DNA from: JAUUZT01 sp964654015
GTDB lineage: Bacteria > Chloroflexota > Dehalococcoidia > GIF9 > AB-539-J10
Length of the DNA: 5,334 bases
Assembly (NCBI GenBank): GCA_964654015.1
Contig: CAZZHQ010000157.1
Coordinates: 1 to 5,334 of the forward strand
Direction of reading: 5' to 3'
A model generated the notes under the pieces. It was not told the DNA's origin. It made no database searches and worked only from the letters and a program-made list of their open reading frames with translations. Both the position numbers and the translations under genes were made by a program. Below, piece after piece: positions 1 through 5,111 of this stretch (positions within the stretch are counted from its first letter, which is position 1; each line of letters opens with the position of its first letter).

Positions 1-53
1 GGACCCAATCTTAATATCACCCCTATCCTGTCCTAACAATGGGGTCCACCTCA
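1..53. mobile_element. End of an IS3-family (IS150-like) insertion sequence, running off the left edge
   Basis: Read on the minus strand from base 53 outward, the sequence begins TGAGGTGGACCCCATTGTTA and continues GGACA. This resembles the IS150-type terminal repeat known from the IS3 family: 5'-TG, then a TGxACCC core, then TTGTTxGGAC. A 3' CA terminus on the plus strand at 52-53 fits that family. The element would extend leftward beyond the window, so neither its transposase nor its other end can be seen. An alternative terminus at base 48 (TGGACCCC) also starts with TG and cannot be excluded. GGACCC at 1-6 and GGGTCC at 42-47 form a short inverted pair, which could be subterminal structure. 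The family call is inference from the terminus alone. Confidence 0.55.
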
Positions 54-290
54 GTAATTCTCTATTAAGGACTCTTCAATTTTCTTTGATATAGTATCTA
101 ATTCCTCTTGTTCAAATTCGAATTGCATAGAGAAGTCAATATCAACCGATGCTCTACCAGAGAGTTGATAAACTAGATCTATCGCGTTTCCTCCCTTTAA
201 GACAAGTCTCTCAAGTAGATAATCATCGGATACTATAGAGACTATTGCGAGCCTTTTAATCTTCTCTAGTAAAACTAGATCCATATGCAA
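51..290 (-). pseudogene. AbiEii-type nucleotidyltransferase (toxin-like), N-terminal fragment cut by an IS end
   Basis: Only 79 residues are present, against roughly 250-300 for full-length AbiEii/AbiGII-family nucleotidyltransferases. The family's active-site block is visible: VLKGGNAIDLVY around residues 30-41, with the GG(S/T/N) motif at 33-35, followed by RASVDIDFSM, whose D50 and D52 match the metal-binding D-x-D. In this family such enzymes transfer nucleotides to targets such as tRNA and act as toxins in abortive-infection pairs. The frame starts at a TTG with AGGGG 8 nt upstream; the second possible start is the ATG at 282-284. Coding similarity runs to the TGA at 51-53, which coincides with the inferred IS terminus, so the stop appears to come from the element. 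The nucleotidyltransferase fold is incomplete, so the fragment is almost certainly inactive. A short open frame ending at 321, just upstream on the same strand, may be the tail of its operon partner. Confidence 0.78.
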
Positions 291-320
291 TTGACTAACC
301 CCTAGTAATTGTATAACTCA

Positions 321-362
321 TTAAGTTCCCGCTACAACAGTTTGGACTTGCTCTTTTTTTCT
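321..362 (-). pseudogene. Possible C-terminal tail of the gene upstream of the AbiEii fragment
   Basis: On the minus strand an open frame reads RKKEQVQTVVAGT and stops with TAA at 321-323, 30 nt before the TTG start of the AbiEii fragment. That spacing would suit an operon partner such as an AbiEi-type antitoxin. The frame is only about 13 codons long before it enters the inferred IS remnant at 363, so there is no family evidence. It is listed only because its position makes sense. Confidence 0.2.
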
Positions 363-814
363 TTACCTGCCTAATAGCAGTACTGGACTGGAATTTTGGG
401 GATCGGTCAGGTAAGGTAAGCGTAAGTCATCCATAAACTGAGTAGGTAGGATTACATAAATGTCAAAAAAGTGCAATATTAACTCAGCATATAGCCGACC
501 ATAGCGAGCACTCGATCGTCACTATAGTTACTTTAATAAGGTTAAATCAATTAGATGCTTCAAAATGATTATACCACTCTATAAACTAGAGTTACCGGTA
601 TATGTAATGTAAGTTATTTTGCGATCGTGGGAATTTGAGTAGTACTTGATAACTTGGGGTATATCGGAGACAGCTTTATTAATTTTAGCGGTGTTTGGAG
701 AGAGGTTTCTATGTAAGAGAGCTTTCCATGAAAAAAGACAAAATCGCCGTGACCTGCTCCTGTGACTGCTTTGGCACTAACTTAGTAAGTGGTACAACTA
801 CTGGGGTCAGGTCA
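363..814 (+). mobile_element. Miniaturised, decayed IS3-family element (copy A)
   Basis: The right end is secure: 773-814 repeats almost exactly at 4103-4143, next to a recognisable IS3-family transposase tail. The left end is proposed at 363, where TTACCTGCCTAATAG...GTAC matches the inverted complement of the right end (TGACCTGCC...GTAC) with a few mismatches and one gap. About 97 bp inside, an ATG at 460 with GGTAGGA 8 nt upstream reads MSKK then an SA pair, which resembles the start of IS3-family orfA, but it stops after 14 codons. Near the right end one frame reads WRE, then KSP, PAP and VTALALT before TAG, with internal stops. This fits a decayed orfB C-terminus. Only about 450 bp remain of the usual 1.2-1.5 kb, so the catalytic core is deleted. 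No target-site duplication is visible. Apart from these pieces, 380-690 is AT-rich and holds no gene that I can see. Confidence 0.5.
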
Positions 815-976
815 GAGTTGATTACAGGTATACCAGGAACTAAAGATGAGGACCTTACAGATGACTACCTTCAAGCTATACTAAGAGGCGAGAAGCCTGT
901 TTTCCATAAGAGACGCACTGAGAGCCAAATTTCGGCGGGTAAAGGCTTAGATGAGGGTAAATCTTTACTTGAATAG
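728..976 (+). CDS. Small hypothetical ORF spanning an IS end, probably chimeric
   Basis: From the ATG at 728 (AGAGAG lies 6 nt upstream) the frame gives 82 residues; a TTG at 695 would add 11. Residues 1 to about 29 are encoded inside the decayed IS right end, in a frame different from the transposase tail, so this part is unlikely to have evolved as protein. The segment after base 814 encodes about 53 residues, beginning ELITGIPG and containing DEDLTDDYLQAILRGEKPVF. It is charged, probably helical, and ends in TAG at 974-976. That segment could be the 3' end of a gene interrupted by the element. I recognise no domain. The ORF may be a false call, a gene remnant or, less likely, an expressed fusion. 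Confidence 0.3.
   Translation: MKKDKIAVTCSCDCFGTNLVSGTTTGVRSELITGIPGTKDEDLTDDYLQAILRGEKPVFHKRRTESQISAGKGLDEGKSLLE
773..814 (+). repeat. IS3-family right terminal repeat, copy A
   Basis: A 42-bp block starting GGCACTAACTTA and ending CAGGTCA matches 4103-4143 at 39 positions, with two substitutions and one 1-base gap. Similarity ends abruptly at CA-3' in both places, as expected at the tip of an IS3-family element. Weaker similarity extends about 20 bp upstream, into the transposase tail. Confidence 0.85.
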
Positions 977-1032
977 CTTGCCTAAGCCGCGTCCTGTAAC
1001 CTTACCGTCAGCTCTCTCGCCTCAGCTCGCTC

Positions 1033-1485
1033 TTACCTAAACTGTTTAAAGATTTTTATAATCCTATCTTTCTGTGTGTGTTCATCATATCTGGTCAGCA
1101 TAATATCTCCATTCATCACTACAGGGAAGGAGAAGCCAAATGCTGAGAACTTACCAATACTTTGGGCATCTTGAAGATTCCTAAGTGTTTCATCATCTGC
1201 TGTTTCGGGGTCAAAAAGATAAAGTTCTATCTGTTCCCCTTCGATATAAATCCCAAAACCGTCTACTGCACCCATCATCGAAAATGCTTTTGTTACAATT
1301 TCTCCAACTTCCAAGCCTTGTTCTTTAAAATATCTAACTACATCGGTTAGAGTCACCGGCTTAGGCGTTAGCGTAGGTTCTTGTTTAGCAGGTGCTAGCT
1401 GAGTTGTAGGCCCTGACGTGGGTGCACCACAGGCACTCAAAAGCATAGCCGCCAAAATTACGGATATGAGTAAAATTTTCTTCAT
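1033..1485 (-). CDS. Small secreted lipoprotein of unknown function
   Basis: The 150-residue protein starts with a type II signal peptide: MKK, a hydrophobic stretch at residues 4-16, and the lipobox L16-S17-A18-C19. It should be lipid-modified at C19 and held on the outer face of the cytoplasmic membrane. A Pro/Thr/Gln-rich tether follows at about 20-43. A compact mixed alpha/beta domain fills the rest, with VVRYFKEQGLEVGEI, GFGIYIEGEQIELYLFD and FSFPVVMNGDIML as notable stretches. I recognise no enzyme motif, so a binding or sensing domain is likelier. The ATG at 1483-1485 was chosen because the signal peptide begins there; a GTG at 1495-1497 would add four residues. It is the last of three co-directional genes, 29 bp after its neighbour. 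The 57 bp between its stop and the ORF ending at 976 show no convincing intrinsic terminator. Confidence 0.85.
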   Translation of the reverse strand: MKKILLISVILAAMLLSACGAPTSGPTTQLAPAKQEPTLTPKPVTLTDVVRYFKEQGLEVGEIVTKAFSMMGAVDGFGIYIEGEQIELYLFDPETADDETLRNLQDAQSIGKFSAFGFSFPVVMNGDIMLTRYDEHTQKDRIIKIFKQFR

Positions 1486-1526
1486 AGTGAGCGCCACGAA
1501 CCTTACAGGCTGCCCTCCCTGGCTAA

Positions 1527-2288
1527 TTACAGTCGTGCTAACAACTCTTTTTTCTTATTTTCAAATTCTTCTGGACTGAGAATTCTAGCATCTCGCAATT
1601 CTGCCAGCTTCTTAATTTGGTCAATGATAGATTCAGTTGTTTTATTCTCTGAATGTTTAGTCCCCATAACTGCTAACTGCGGAGGTGCATAGAAAGACCA
1701 CACTTCCTTTATCAGTCCTTTATTATGCGTTTCCGATATTGGCACTGCTGCTAATTCACTGAGCTTTTCCTTCAAGATATTAAACAGAGCGAGTGCTGGT
1801 TCGTGTGTATCTTTCTTGCTCCCCGAAAGTATGAGTTTAGTTGTGCCAGATTGTGTAGTGACAGAGAAACTAGGCACTCCAATTTCAAGCATATACATAG
1901 CACTAACAATCTGGGGGAAAGGTATTTCGGTTTTATCCGCTCCAGTTATCTTAGGGTCATAAAATACAATACTATCTTCTGTCACAATAATTGTTGCAGT
2001 CAATTTTTTAATTAGTCCAAACCCAGTGACAAAGCCAACGACTTTTTTATCGCCTACCGCTGCCTTGACCTTGTCTGGTAGTTCCTGAAGGCTTGCCTGG
2101 TCATACTCTGCCTGTCTACGTCGCAACTCATCCCATTTTTCAAGACTCCATGTCTTCTTCTCCTTGTCATATGTTCTGGAACAACTTCCAGCACATATCC
2201 ACAATCCATCCTTTTGCATTGCCCCCCATTTGCTTTTTATTTCCTTGCCACAAATAACACAAACTCCCAATATCACATCTTTAGACAT
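1527..2288 (-). CDS. Zinc-ribbon, PH-like and SHOCT domain protein
   Basis: The 253-residue cytosolic protein shows three parts. The N-terminus carries four cysteines, C10-x2-C13 and C32-x3-C36, typical of a small treble-clef or ribbon that binds zinc. A middle domain at about 69-180 resembles the bacterial PH-like fold of the YokE type: beta-rich, with TATIIVTEDSIVFYDP, TEIPFPQIVSAMY and FSVTTQSGTTKLIL, then a closing helix. The last 32 residues (DQIKKLAELRDARILSPEEF then KKKELL) are a clear SHOCT motif, a short helical module usually found at protein ends and thought to aid oligomerisation. SHOCT often accompanies PH-like domains; the added zinc ribbon is less ordinary. The ATG has GAGG 6 nt upstream. 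The gene lies 36 bp after the winged-helix gene and 29 bp before the lipoprotein, which suggests one transcript. The partner or ligand cannot be told from sequence. Confidence 0.85.
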   Translation of the reverse strand: MSKDVILGVCVICGKEIKSKWGAMQKDGLWICAGSCSRTYDKEKKTWSLEKWDELRRRQAEYDQASLQELPDKVKAAVGDKKVVGFVTGFGLIKKLTATIIVTEDSIVFYDPKITGADKTEIPFPQIVSAMYMLEIGVPSFSVTTQSGTTKLILSGSKKDTHEPALALFNILKEKLSELAAVPISETHNKGLIKEVWSFYAPPQLAVMGTKHSENKTTESIIDQIKKLAELRDARILSPEEFENKKKELLARL

Positions 2289-2324
2289 TCTTATCCTCTT
2301 ATCTTTATTTGCATTCTCTCATAA

Positions 2325-2810
2325 CTAAGATGCCTTCTCTGAATAAAGTCGATAGCTTCGTCCCTCTTTTTCTCTGCGTATGAGGCCCATTTGTTCAGCG
2401 TATATTAGTAAATTAGATACCTCACGCCCGTCAACACATAGCACCTTGCCGAGTTTGGCTTGGATAAACCCCTGATTTTCCAAAAGGAATGATTCTACTC
2501 TATCCATCAAATCTGCTCGCTCCAAAGCGAAGTCAACCTCGCTAAGCCATTCCGCAAGCTCCGGTACAGATTTAAGTAGTGTCTTTATACGGTGCAAATC
2601 GTCACGCCGTCGCAAGACGGATAGGTAATGACATGCATATCCAAGTGGTGGTGAACCCTTTATGTCCCATTGCCCAAACTCTTTTTTGGTATCTTGGACT
2701 AATTGCGGAAGCCATTTCACGGCTTCCAGCGAGAGGTCTAGGGCTTGATAGTAACGTTGCTGGAAACGAGAACGCTCAATCTTTTCCATTAGAGTGAAAT
2801 ATTCATTCAT
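2325..2810 (-). CDS. Helical-repeat protein with C-terminal winged helix (putative regulator)
   Basis: The 161-residue protein has no signal peptide. Residues 1-100 are predicted mostly helical and look like one or two TPR-like helix pairs (RYYQALDLSLEAVKWLPQLV, then HYLSVLRRRDDLHRIKTLL). Residues 102-158 read as a winged helix-turn-helix: a first helix RVESFLLEN, GFIQAKLGKVL, a candidate recognition helix DGREVSNLLIYAEQMGL, then the wing IRREKEGRSYRLY. This is the usual layout of a DNA-binding wHTH of the kind that tests for a reversible ligand- or protein-dependent state, but no specific family is recognised. The start ATG has AGGGGG 9 nt upstream. An upstream 23-codon ORF overlaps the start by 8 nt, which suggests coupled translation. 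As first main gene of the operon it is a natural candidate for binding the inverted repeats at its promoter; that is inference. Confidence 0.78.
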   Translation of the reverse strand: MNEYFTLMEKIERSRFQQRYYQALDLSLEAVKWLPQLVQDTKKEFGQWDIKGSPPLGYACHYLSVLRRRDDLHRIKTLLKSVPELAEWLSEVDFALERADLMDRVESFLLENQGFIQAKLGKVLCVDGREVSNLLIYAEQMGLIRREKEGRSYRLYSEKAS

Positions 2811-2874
2811 TTTCTTTATCCCCCTTTAGCTCGAATATTCCATTTGCCGTCACCGCCTCAATTGTACTACCCAT
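2803..2874 (-). CDS. 23-codon leader ORF overlapping the winged-helix gene
   Basis: The frame reads MGSTIEAVTANGIFELKG and five more residues, ending in TGA at 2803-2805 inside the next gene's first codons, so the two overlap by 8 nt. AAGG lies exactly 8 nt before its ATG, a good ribosome site. A TTG at 2902-2904 would extend it to 33 residues. The first 14 residues resemble the start of the DUF104/AF2212-like antitoxin family (TIEAxxxNGxF), but the rest of that domain is missing, so the likeness may be chance. It could be a coupling peptide that controls translation of the regulator, a remnant of a small antitoxin, or an accidental frame. It lies inside the leader of the proposed transcript. 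Confidence 0.35.
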   Translation of the reverse strand: MGSTIEAVTANGIFELKGDKENE

Positions 2875-2952
2875 AGCATAAGCCTTAGTAATTATCGCCG
2901 TCAATTTGCCTTTTTACTGTGTCCAATAATTCTCTTTTCCGTCACCGCCTCA
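2847..2952. repeat. Pair of 14-bp direct repeats in the operon leader
   Basis: CCGTCACCGCCTCA occurs identically at 2847-2860 and 2939-2952, 92 bp apart. It is GC-rich against an AT-rich background. The near copy falls inside the 23-codon ORF. The far copy lies in an open stretch without a start codon that ends at 2904. The pair could be duplicated operators, RNA elements in the leader, or the trace of a local duplication. Confidence 0.7.
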
Positions 2953-2970
2953 CGTTCAAACTGAAGCTGG

Positions 2971-2992
2971 TAATTTTGCGTTAATTTTGCGT
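2971..2992. repeat. Tandem 11-bp repeat
   Basis: TAATTTTGCGT occurs twice back to back (2971-2981 and 2982-2992), followed by a partial third TAAA. It lies in the transcribed leader, inside the left arm of the inverted repeat, about 30 bp downstream of the expected start of transcription. Confidence 0.8.
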
Positions 2993-3025
2993 TAAACAGT
3001 TTGGTACTGGTTGTTACATAAAGGC

Positions 3026-3054
3026 ATTATAGCTTCAAAACAGGATTTTGTTAA
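3026..3054 (-). promoter_or_regulatory. Sigma70/sigmaA-type promoter of the minus-strand operon
   Basis: On the minus strand TTAACA (3049-3054) is followed after exactly 17 bp by TATAAT (3026-3031). This is a five-of-six -35 and a perfect -10. Transcription would start near 3018-3020 and run toward the winged-helix gene, giving a leader of about 145 nt to the small ORF and about 210 nt to the first main gene. Inverted repeat arms lie upstream of the -35 and downstream of the start, consistent with repressor control. Confidence 0.7.
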
Positions 3055-3330
3055 TTGACGCAAAGGTTCTAATTTGAACGTAAAATGACTGTTTGACATA
3101 TTAGCATAGAATTACGAAACCGCTGCTCAAAAATATTACAGTCAGAAATGCTGTATAGTATCATTCTTCATCGCTATTATAATCTCTTATGGGTGCTTTC
3201 TATGTTATAGTGTATATGAATATAACGGCGAGAAGCAGTTTACTTTTGAATGCACTTCCTGTAACATGCCTGAAACGTCGTAATATTTTTACTATAGTCA
3301 GGTAATATTATTAAAAAGGAGTTTTAAGAA

Positions 3331-3654
3331 ATGCTTTATGAACTGAGGGTCTACGATATTTCTCCATCTAGGATGAAGGATATCAATGACCGATTCGCCA
3401 ATCACACCACTAAGATCTGGAAGAGGCTAGGTATTCGCCCTGTAGGTTTCTGGGAGAATGTTACAGGTCCAAACAACACACTGACTTATATACTTGCATG
3501 GGAAAGCCTCGAAGAACGACAGAGAAAATGGGACGCTTTTGTGAGTGATCCCGAATGGCTCAAAGTGGTGGAAGAAACAGGTAAAAATGGTCAGATAGTC
3601 CTTAAACTTACCACTACGATTATGAAGCCAACAAAATATTCGACCATGCAGTAA
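3331..3654 (+). CDS. NIPSNAP family protein
   Basis: At 107 residues this matches the usual size of a single bacterial NIPSNAP domain, a dimeric ferredoxin-like alpha/beta barrel. Family marks run through the whole length: the opening strand MLYELRVYDI; a helix with the NHTTKIWKRLGI segment; the VGFW strand followed by GPNNTLTYILAWESLEERQ; the basic WDAFVSDPEW turn; and the closing IMKPTKYS segment (MxPxxYS). Bacterial members are cytosolic with no agreed reaction; the fold is shared with small monooxygenases and stress-linked dimeric barrels. The ATG is well supported by AAGGAG 9 nt upstream. It is transcribed divergently from the winged-helix operon. The next 450 bp downstream are non-coding or pseudogene, so it is probably monocistronic. 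Confidence 0.9.
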   Translation: MLYELRVYDISPSRMKDINDRFANHTTKIWKRLGIRPVGFWENVTGPNNTLTYILAWESLEERQRKWDAFVSDPEWLKVVEETGKNGQIVLKLTTTIMKPTKYSTMQ

Positions 3655-3839
3655 TCTAATTCTCAGTATCAATCTCCTTAAAAATAAATGATGCTTGGTC
3701 ACATGTGGTAACTGACACCTGTAAGCCTTAAAGCTACGCTTACAGTTGAATATTTATATCGGTATGGCATAGTAGACCCTGGCAGAAATATCCCGTCGCG
3801 TACTTTCTCCTCTTCACAAATATCTGCTCCTTTCACCGT
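3655..3839. other. Spacer after the NIPSNAP gene with a weak hairpin
   Basis: No coding frame of substance is seen on either strand. CTGTAAGC (3719-3726) and GCTTACAG (3738-3745) form an 8-bp stem around an 11-nt loop, followed by TTGAATATTTATAT. The stem is only half GC and the tail is not a clean T-run, so it could be a weak terminator for the NIPSNAP transcript. CACATGTG at 3700-3707 is a perfect 8-bp palindrome. The left end of IS copy B should lie in or before this stretch, but I could not find it. Confidence 0.35.
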
Positions 3840-4110
3840 TTTTTTGCCATCCTAAAAATTCGCATTATGGATGGCCCAGTTTTCGAGGTGCAGGTCATTT
3901 ATTATATAAACAGGTGGTCCTTGGGAGAAGGGATATATAGAATCCTTTAATGGGAAATTCAGAGGTGAATTACTAAACAAGGAAATATTTACGACGTTAC
4001 TGAAGACGAAGATATTGATTGAGGAATGGAGGAGGGAGTACAATCAACTCTGTCCACATAGTAAGCCCTGGGCTATAGGTCACTCGCTCCTGAAACCTTC
4101 CTGGCACTAA
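3840..4110 (+). pseudogene. IS3-family transposase (orfB), C-terminal relic with frameshifts
   Basis: From 3910 the frame reads TGGPWEKGYIESFNGKFRGE, then LLNKEIF, IEEWRREYNQLCPHS and a tail ending in TAA at 4108-4110. This is the standard end of an IS3-family DDE integrase (GSPWENGYxESFNGKLRxELLN ... EWRxxYNxxRPHSxLGY). The catalytic glutamate of the DDE triad is kept in YIESF (codon 3940-3942). Upstream, pieces continue in alternating frames: FFA, IR, then WMAQF, then EVQVIYYI. That needs at least two frameshifts, and an in-frame TAA sits at 3907-3909. The tail also departs from the family after PHS. Both aspartates and all of orfA are missing, so the gene is dead. It leads directly into the right terminal repeat. 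Confidence 0.85.
4015..4044 (+). promoter_or_regulatory. Possible outward promoter inside the IS relic
   Basis: TTGATT (4015-4020) is followed after 18 bp by TACAAT (4039-4044), a four-of-six -35 and five-of-six -10. It points toward the formamidase gene 135 bp downstream and lies in decayed transposase coding sequence. No better promoter is seen between here and the start at 4179. The call rests on two hexamers only. Confidence 0.3.
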
Positions 4111-4143
4111 CTTAATAAGTGGTACAACTACTGAGGCAGGTCA
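4103..4143 (+). mobile_element. IS3-family right terminal repeat, copy B
   Basis: This 41-bp block overlaps the transposase stop codon and ends GGCAGGTCA-3' at 4143, giving the CA tip of an IS3-family element. It is nearly identical to 773-814 (copy A). Sequence after 4143 differs completely between the two places, which fixes the boundary. A target-site duplication cannot be judged because the left end was not found. Confidence 0.8.
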
Positions 4144-4178
4144 GTCTCAACTTCATATTCTTAGTTTGGAGGATACTA

Positions 4179-5111
4179 ATGAATCAAGTTTCGTTCAGGG
4201 ATATCGGACTAAAATACGTCTTAAGTCCACATGATGAGCCAGTTGCCCGTGTAGAGCCAGGTGAAACCTTAATCCTGGAAACTGAGGATGCTTGTTCAGG
4301 ACAGATCAGAAAGAAAGGAGACACCAGGGATCGTGGCAAAATTCCTTTCGCAAACCCTGTTGTTGGTCCAATCTACATAGAGGGAGCGGAGAAGGGAAAC
4401 ACACTGGCAGTATTGATAGAGGAGATTGAACCGTTAATTGGACAGGGAATAACGTATTTGTCAGAGTTTAACGAGAATTATATTGCCAGCGTGCCTGTCT
4501 TCAAGTTTATGAAGGTCAGCCTTCCACATGAAGCAAAAATATGCCCGATAAAAGATGGTCTCGTATACTTTTCGGATCAGATATCCATTCCATACCAGCC
4601 GATGGTAGGTACGATTGGAGTCGCGCCATTCTTGGAAGCAGGGTCGATTTCTTCAGGTGTTCTCCCAGGCAAACATGGTGGAAACATGGATATACCAGAA
4701 GTGGCACCGGGTAGCATAATATTCCTTCCTGTCTACCATAAAGGAGCCCTACTCTACGCCGGTGATGTCCATGCAGTTCAGGGAGACGGTGAACTCACAG
4801 GGACAGCTATAGAGATGCCTGCGAAAACTAGAATCAAAGTTGACTTATTGAAAGGAAAGCCGATCAGTTGGCCCCGAATTGAGACCGAGGATGAAATAGT
4901 GTCGGTGGTAACTGCCAGCGCGGGCAGAACATTAGAAGATGCAATAAGAACGGCCTACCTGGAGTTGACACTTTGGATGGAAGAAAAGTACGGACTGGAC
5001 CGATTTGAAGGGCTGATGCTTTGCGGCCAGGTTGGAAAGATAAGGATTGGCAACCTGTGGTCCGTCGCTGCCAAGATTGAAAAGAAATATCTAGATGCCA
5101 TCAAGAAGTAA
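4179..5111 (+). CDS. Formamidase/acetamidase family amidohydrolase (FmdA/AmdA)
   Basis: The 310-residue protein is full length for the FmdA_AmdA family, which hydrolyses formamide, acetamide or similar short amides to the acid and ammonia in the cytosol. Family blocks appear in order: NPVVGPIYIEGAEKGNTLAV near 59-78; MVGTIGVAP at 142-150; GKHGGNMD at 164-171; and GDVHAVQGDGELTGTAIE at 195-212. The His and Asp residues of the last two are likely metal ligands. A C-terminal helical part with LEDAIRTAYLEL at 252-263 follows. Substrate cannot be read from sequence. The start is the ATG at 4179, with GGAGGA 5 nt upstream; the frame runs open back to a GTG at 4119, but that stretch is IS terminus and cannot be native protein. 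The gene begins 35 bp after the IS end, so its original upstream region has been replaced. It overlaps the next gene by 17 nt. Confidence 0.93.
   Translation: MNQVSFRDIGLKYVLSPHDEPVARVEPGETLILETEDACSGQIRKKGDTRDRGKIPFANPVVGPIYIEGAEKGNTLAVLIEEIEPLIGQGITYLSEFNENYIASVPVFKFMKVSLPHEAKICPIKDGLVYFSDQISIPYQPMVGTIGVAPFLEAGSISSGVLPGKHGGNMDIPEVAPGSIIFLPVYHKGALLYAGDVHAVQGDGELTGTAIEMPAKTRIKVDLLKGKPISWPRIETEDEIVSVVTASAGRTLEDAIRTAYLELTLWMEEKYGLDRFEGLMLCGQVGKIRIGNLWSVAAKIEKKYLDAIKK

Larger units (their letters stand above)
2952..3081. repeat. Imperfect inverted repeat flanking the operon promoter
   Basis: ACGTTCAAA at 2952-2960 is matched in inverse by TTTGAACGT at 3073-3081. The likeness continues inward with gaps: on the left arm, TTTTGCGTTAATT near 2974-2986; on the right arm read in reverse, TTTGCGTCAATT near 3052-3063. 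A further inverse pair, AAACAGT (2994-3000) and ACTGTTT (3088-3094), sits beside it but is not nested symmetrically. The arms bracket the promoter at 3026-3054, so they could be operators for a DNA-looping dimer, or the ends of a tiny mobile repeat. Confidence 0.5.
2875..3330. other. Divergent intergenic region between the minus operon and the NIPSNAP gene
   Basis: The part up to 3094 holds the minus-strand leader, promoter and repeats described separately. From about 3095 to 3330 the sequence is AT-rich and shows no credible gene on either strand. It contains several -10-like sequences on the plus strand (TATAAT at 3178-3183, TATAGT at 3293-3298 with CTGAAA 17 bp upstream), one of which may serve the NIPSNAP gene. 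None has a strong -35. AAGGAG lies 9 nt before the start codon at 3331. Confidence 0.45.

Noticed and set aside
1486..1497. GTG start for the lipoprotein at 1495-1497
   Set aside because: It only adds four residues before a standard MKK signal peptide start, and its ribosome site is poorly spaced.
1162..2015. Plus-strand open frames at 1162-1350 and 1803-2015
   Set aside because: They are antisense to the lipoprotein and the PH/SHOCT gene, have Phe/Asn/Cys-rich low-complexity translations, and lack ribosome sites and domains.
2579..2797. Plus-strand open frame opposite the winged-helix gene
   Set aside because: It is antisense to a better supported coding frame and its translation has no recognisable domain.
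2904..3017. Open stretch on the minus strand ending at 2904 (…EAVTEKRIIGHSKKAN)
   Set aside because: About 38 codons in the leader with no ATG, no TTG and only one late GTG; it probably reflects chance openness.
2971..3094. Iteron-like origin of replication from the TAATTTTGCGT tandem and the inverted repeats
   Set aside because: Only two tandem copies, no DnaA box cluster and no initiator gene nearby; promoter operators explain the layout better.
3427..4043. Minus-strand open frames at 3427-3702 and 3852-4043
   Set aside because: One is opposite the NIPSNAP gene, the other opposite the transposase relic; both are explained by the real frames on the plus strand.
4119..4178. N-terminal extension of the formamidase from a GTG at 4119
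   Set aside because: These 20 codons lie largely in the IS terminal repeat, and the ATG at 4179 has a strong ribosome site and matches where family homology begins.
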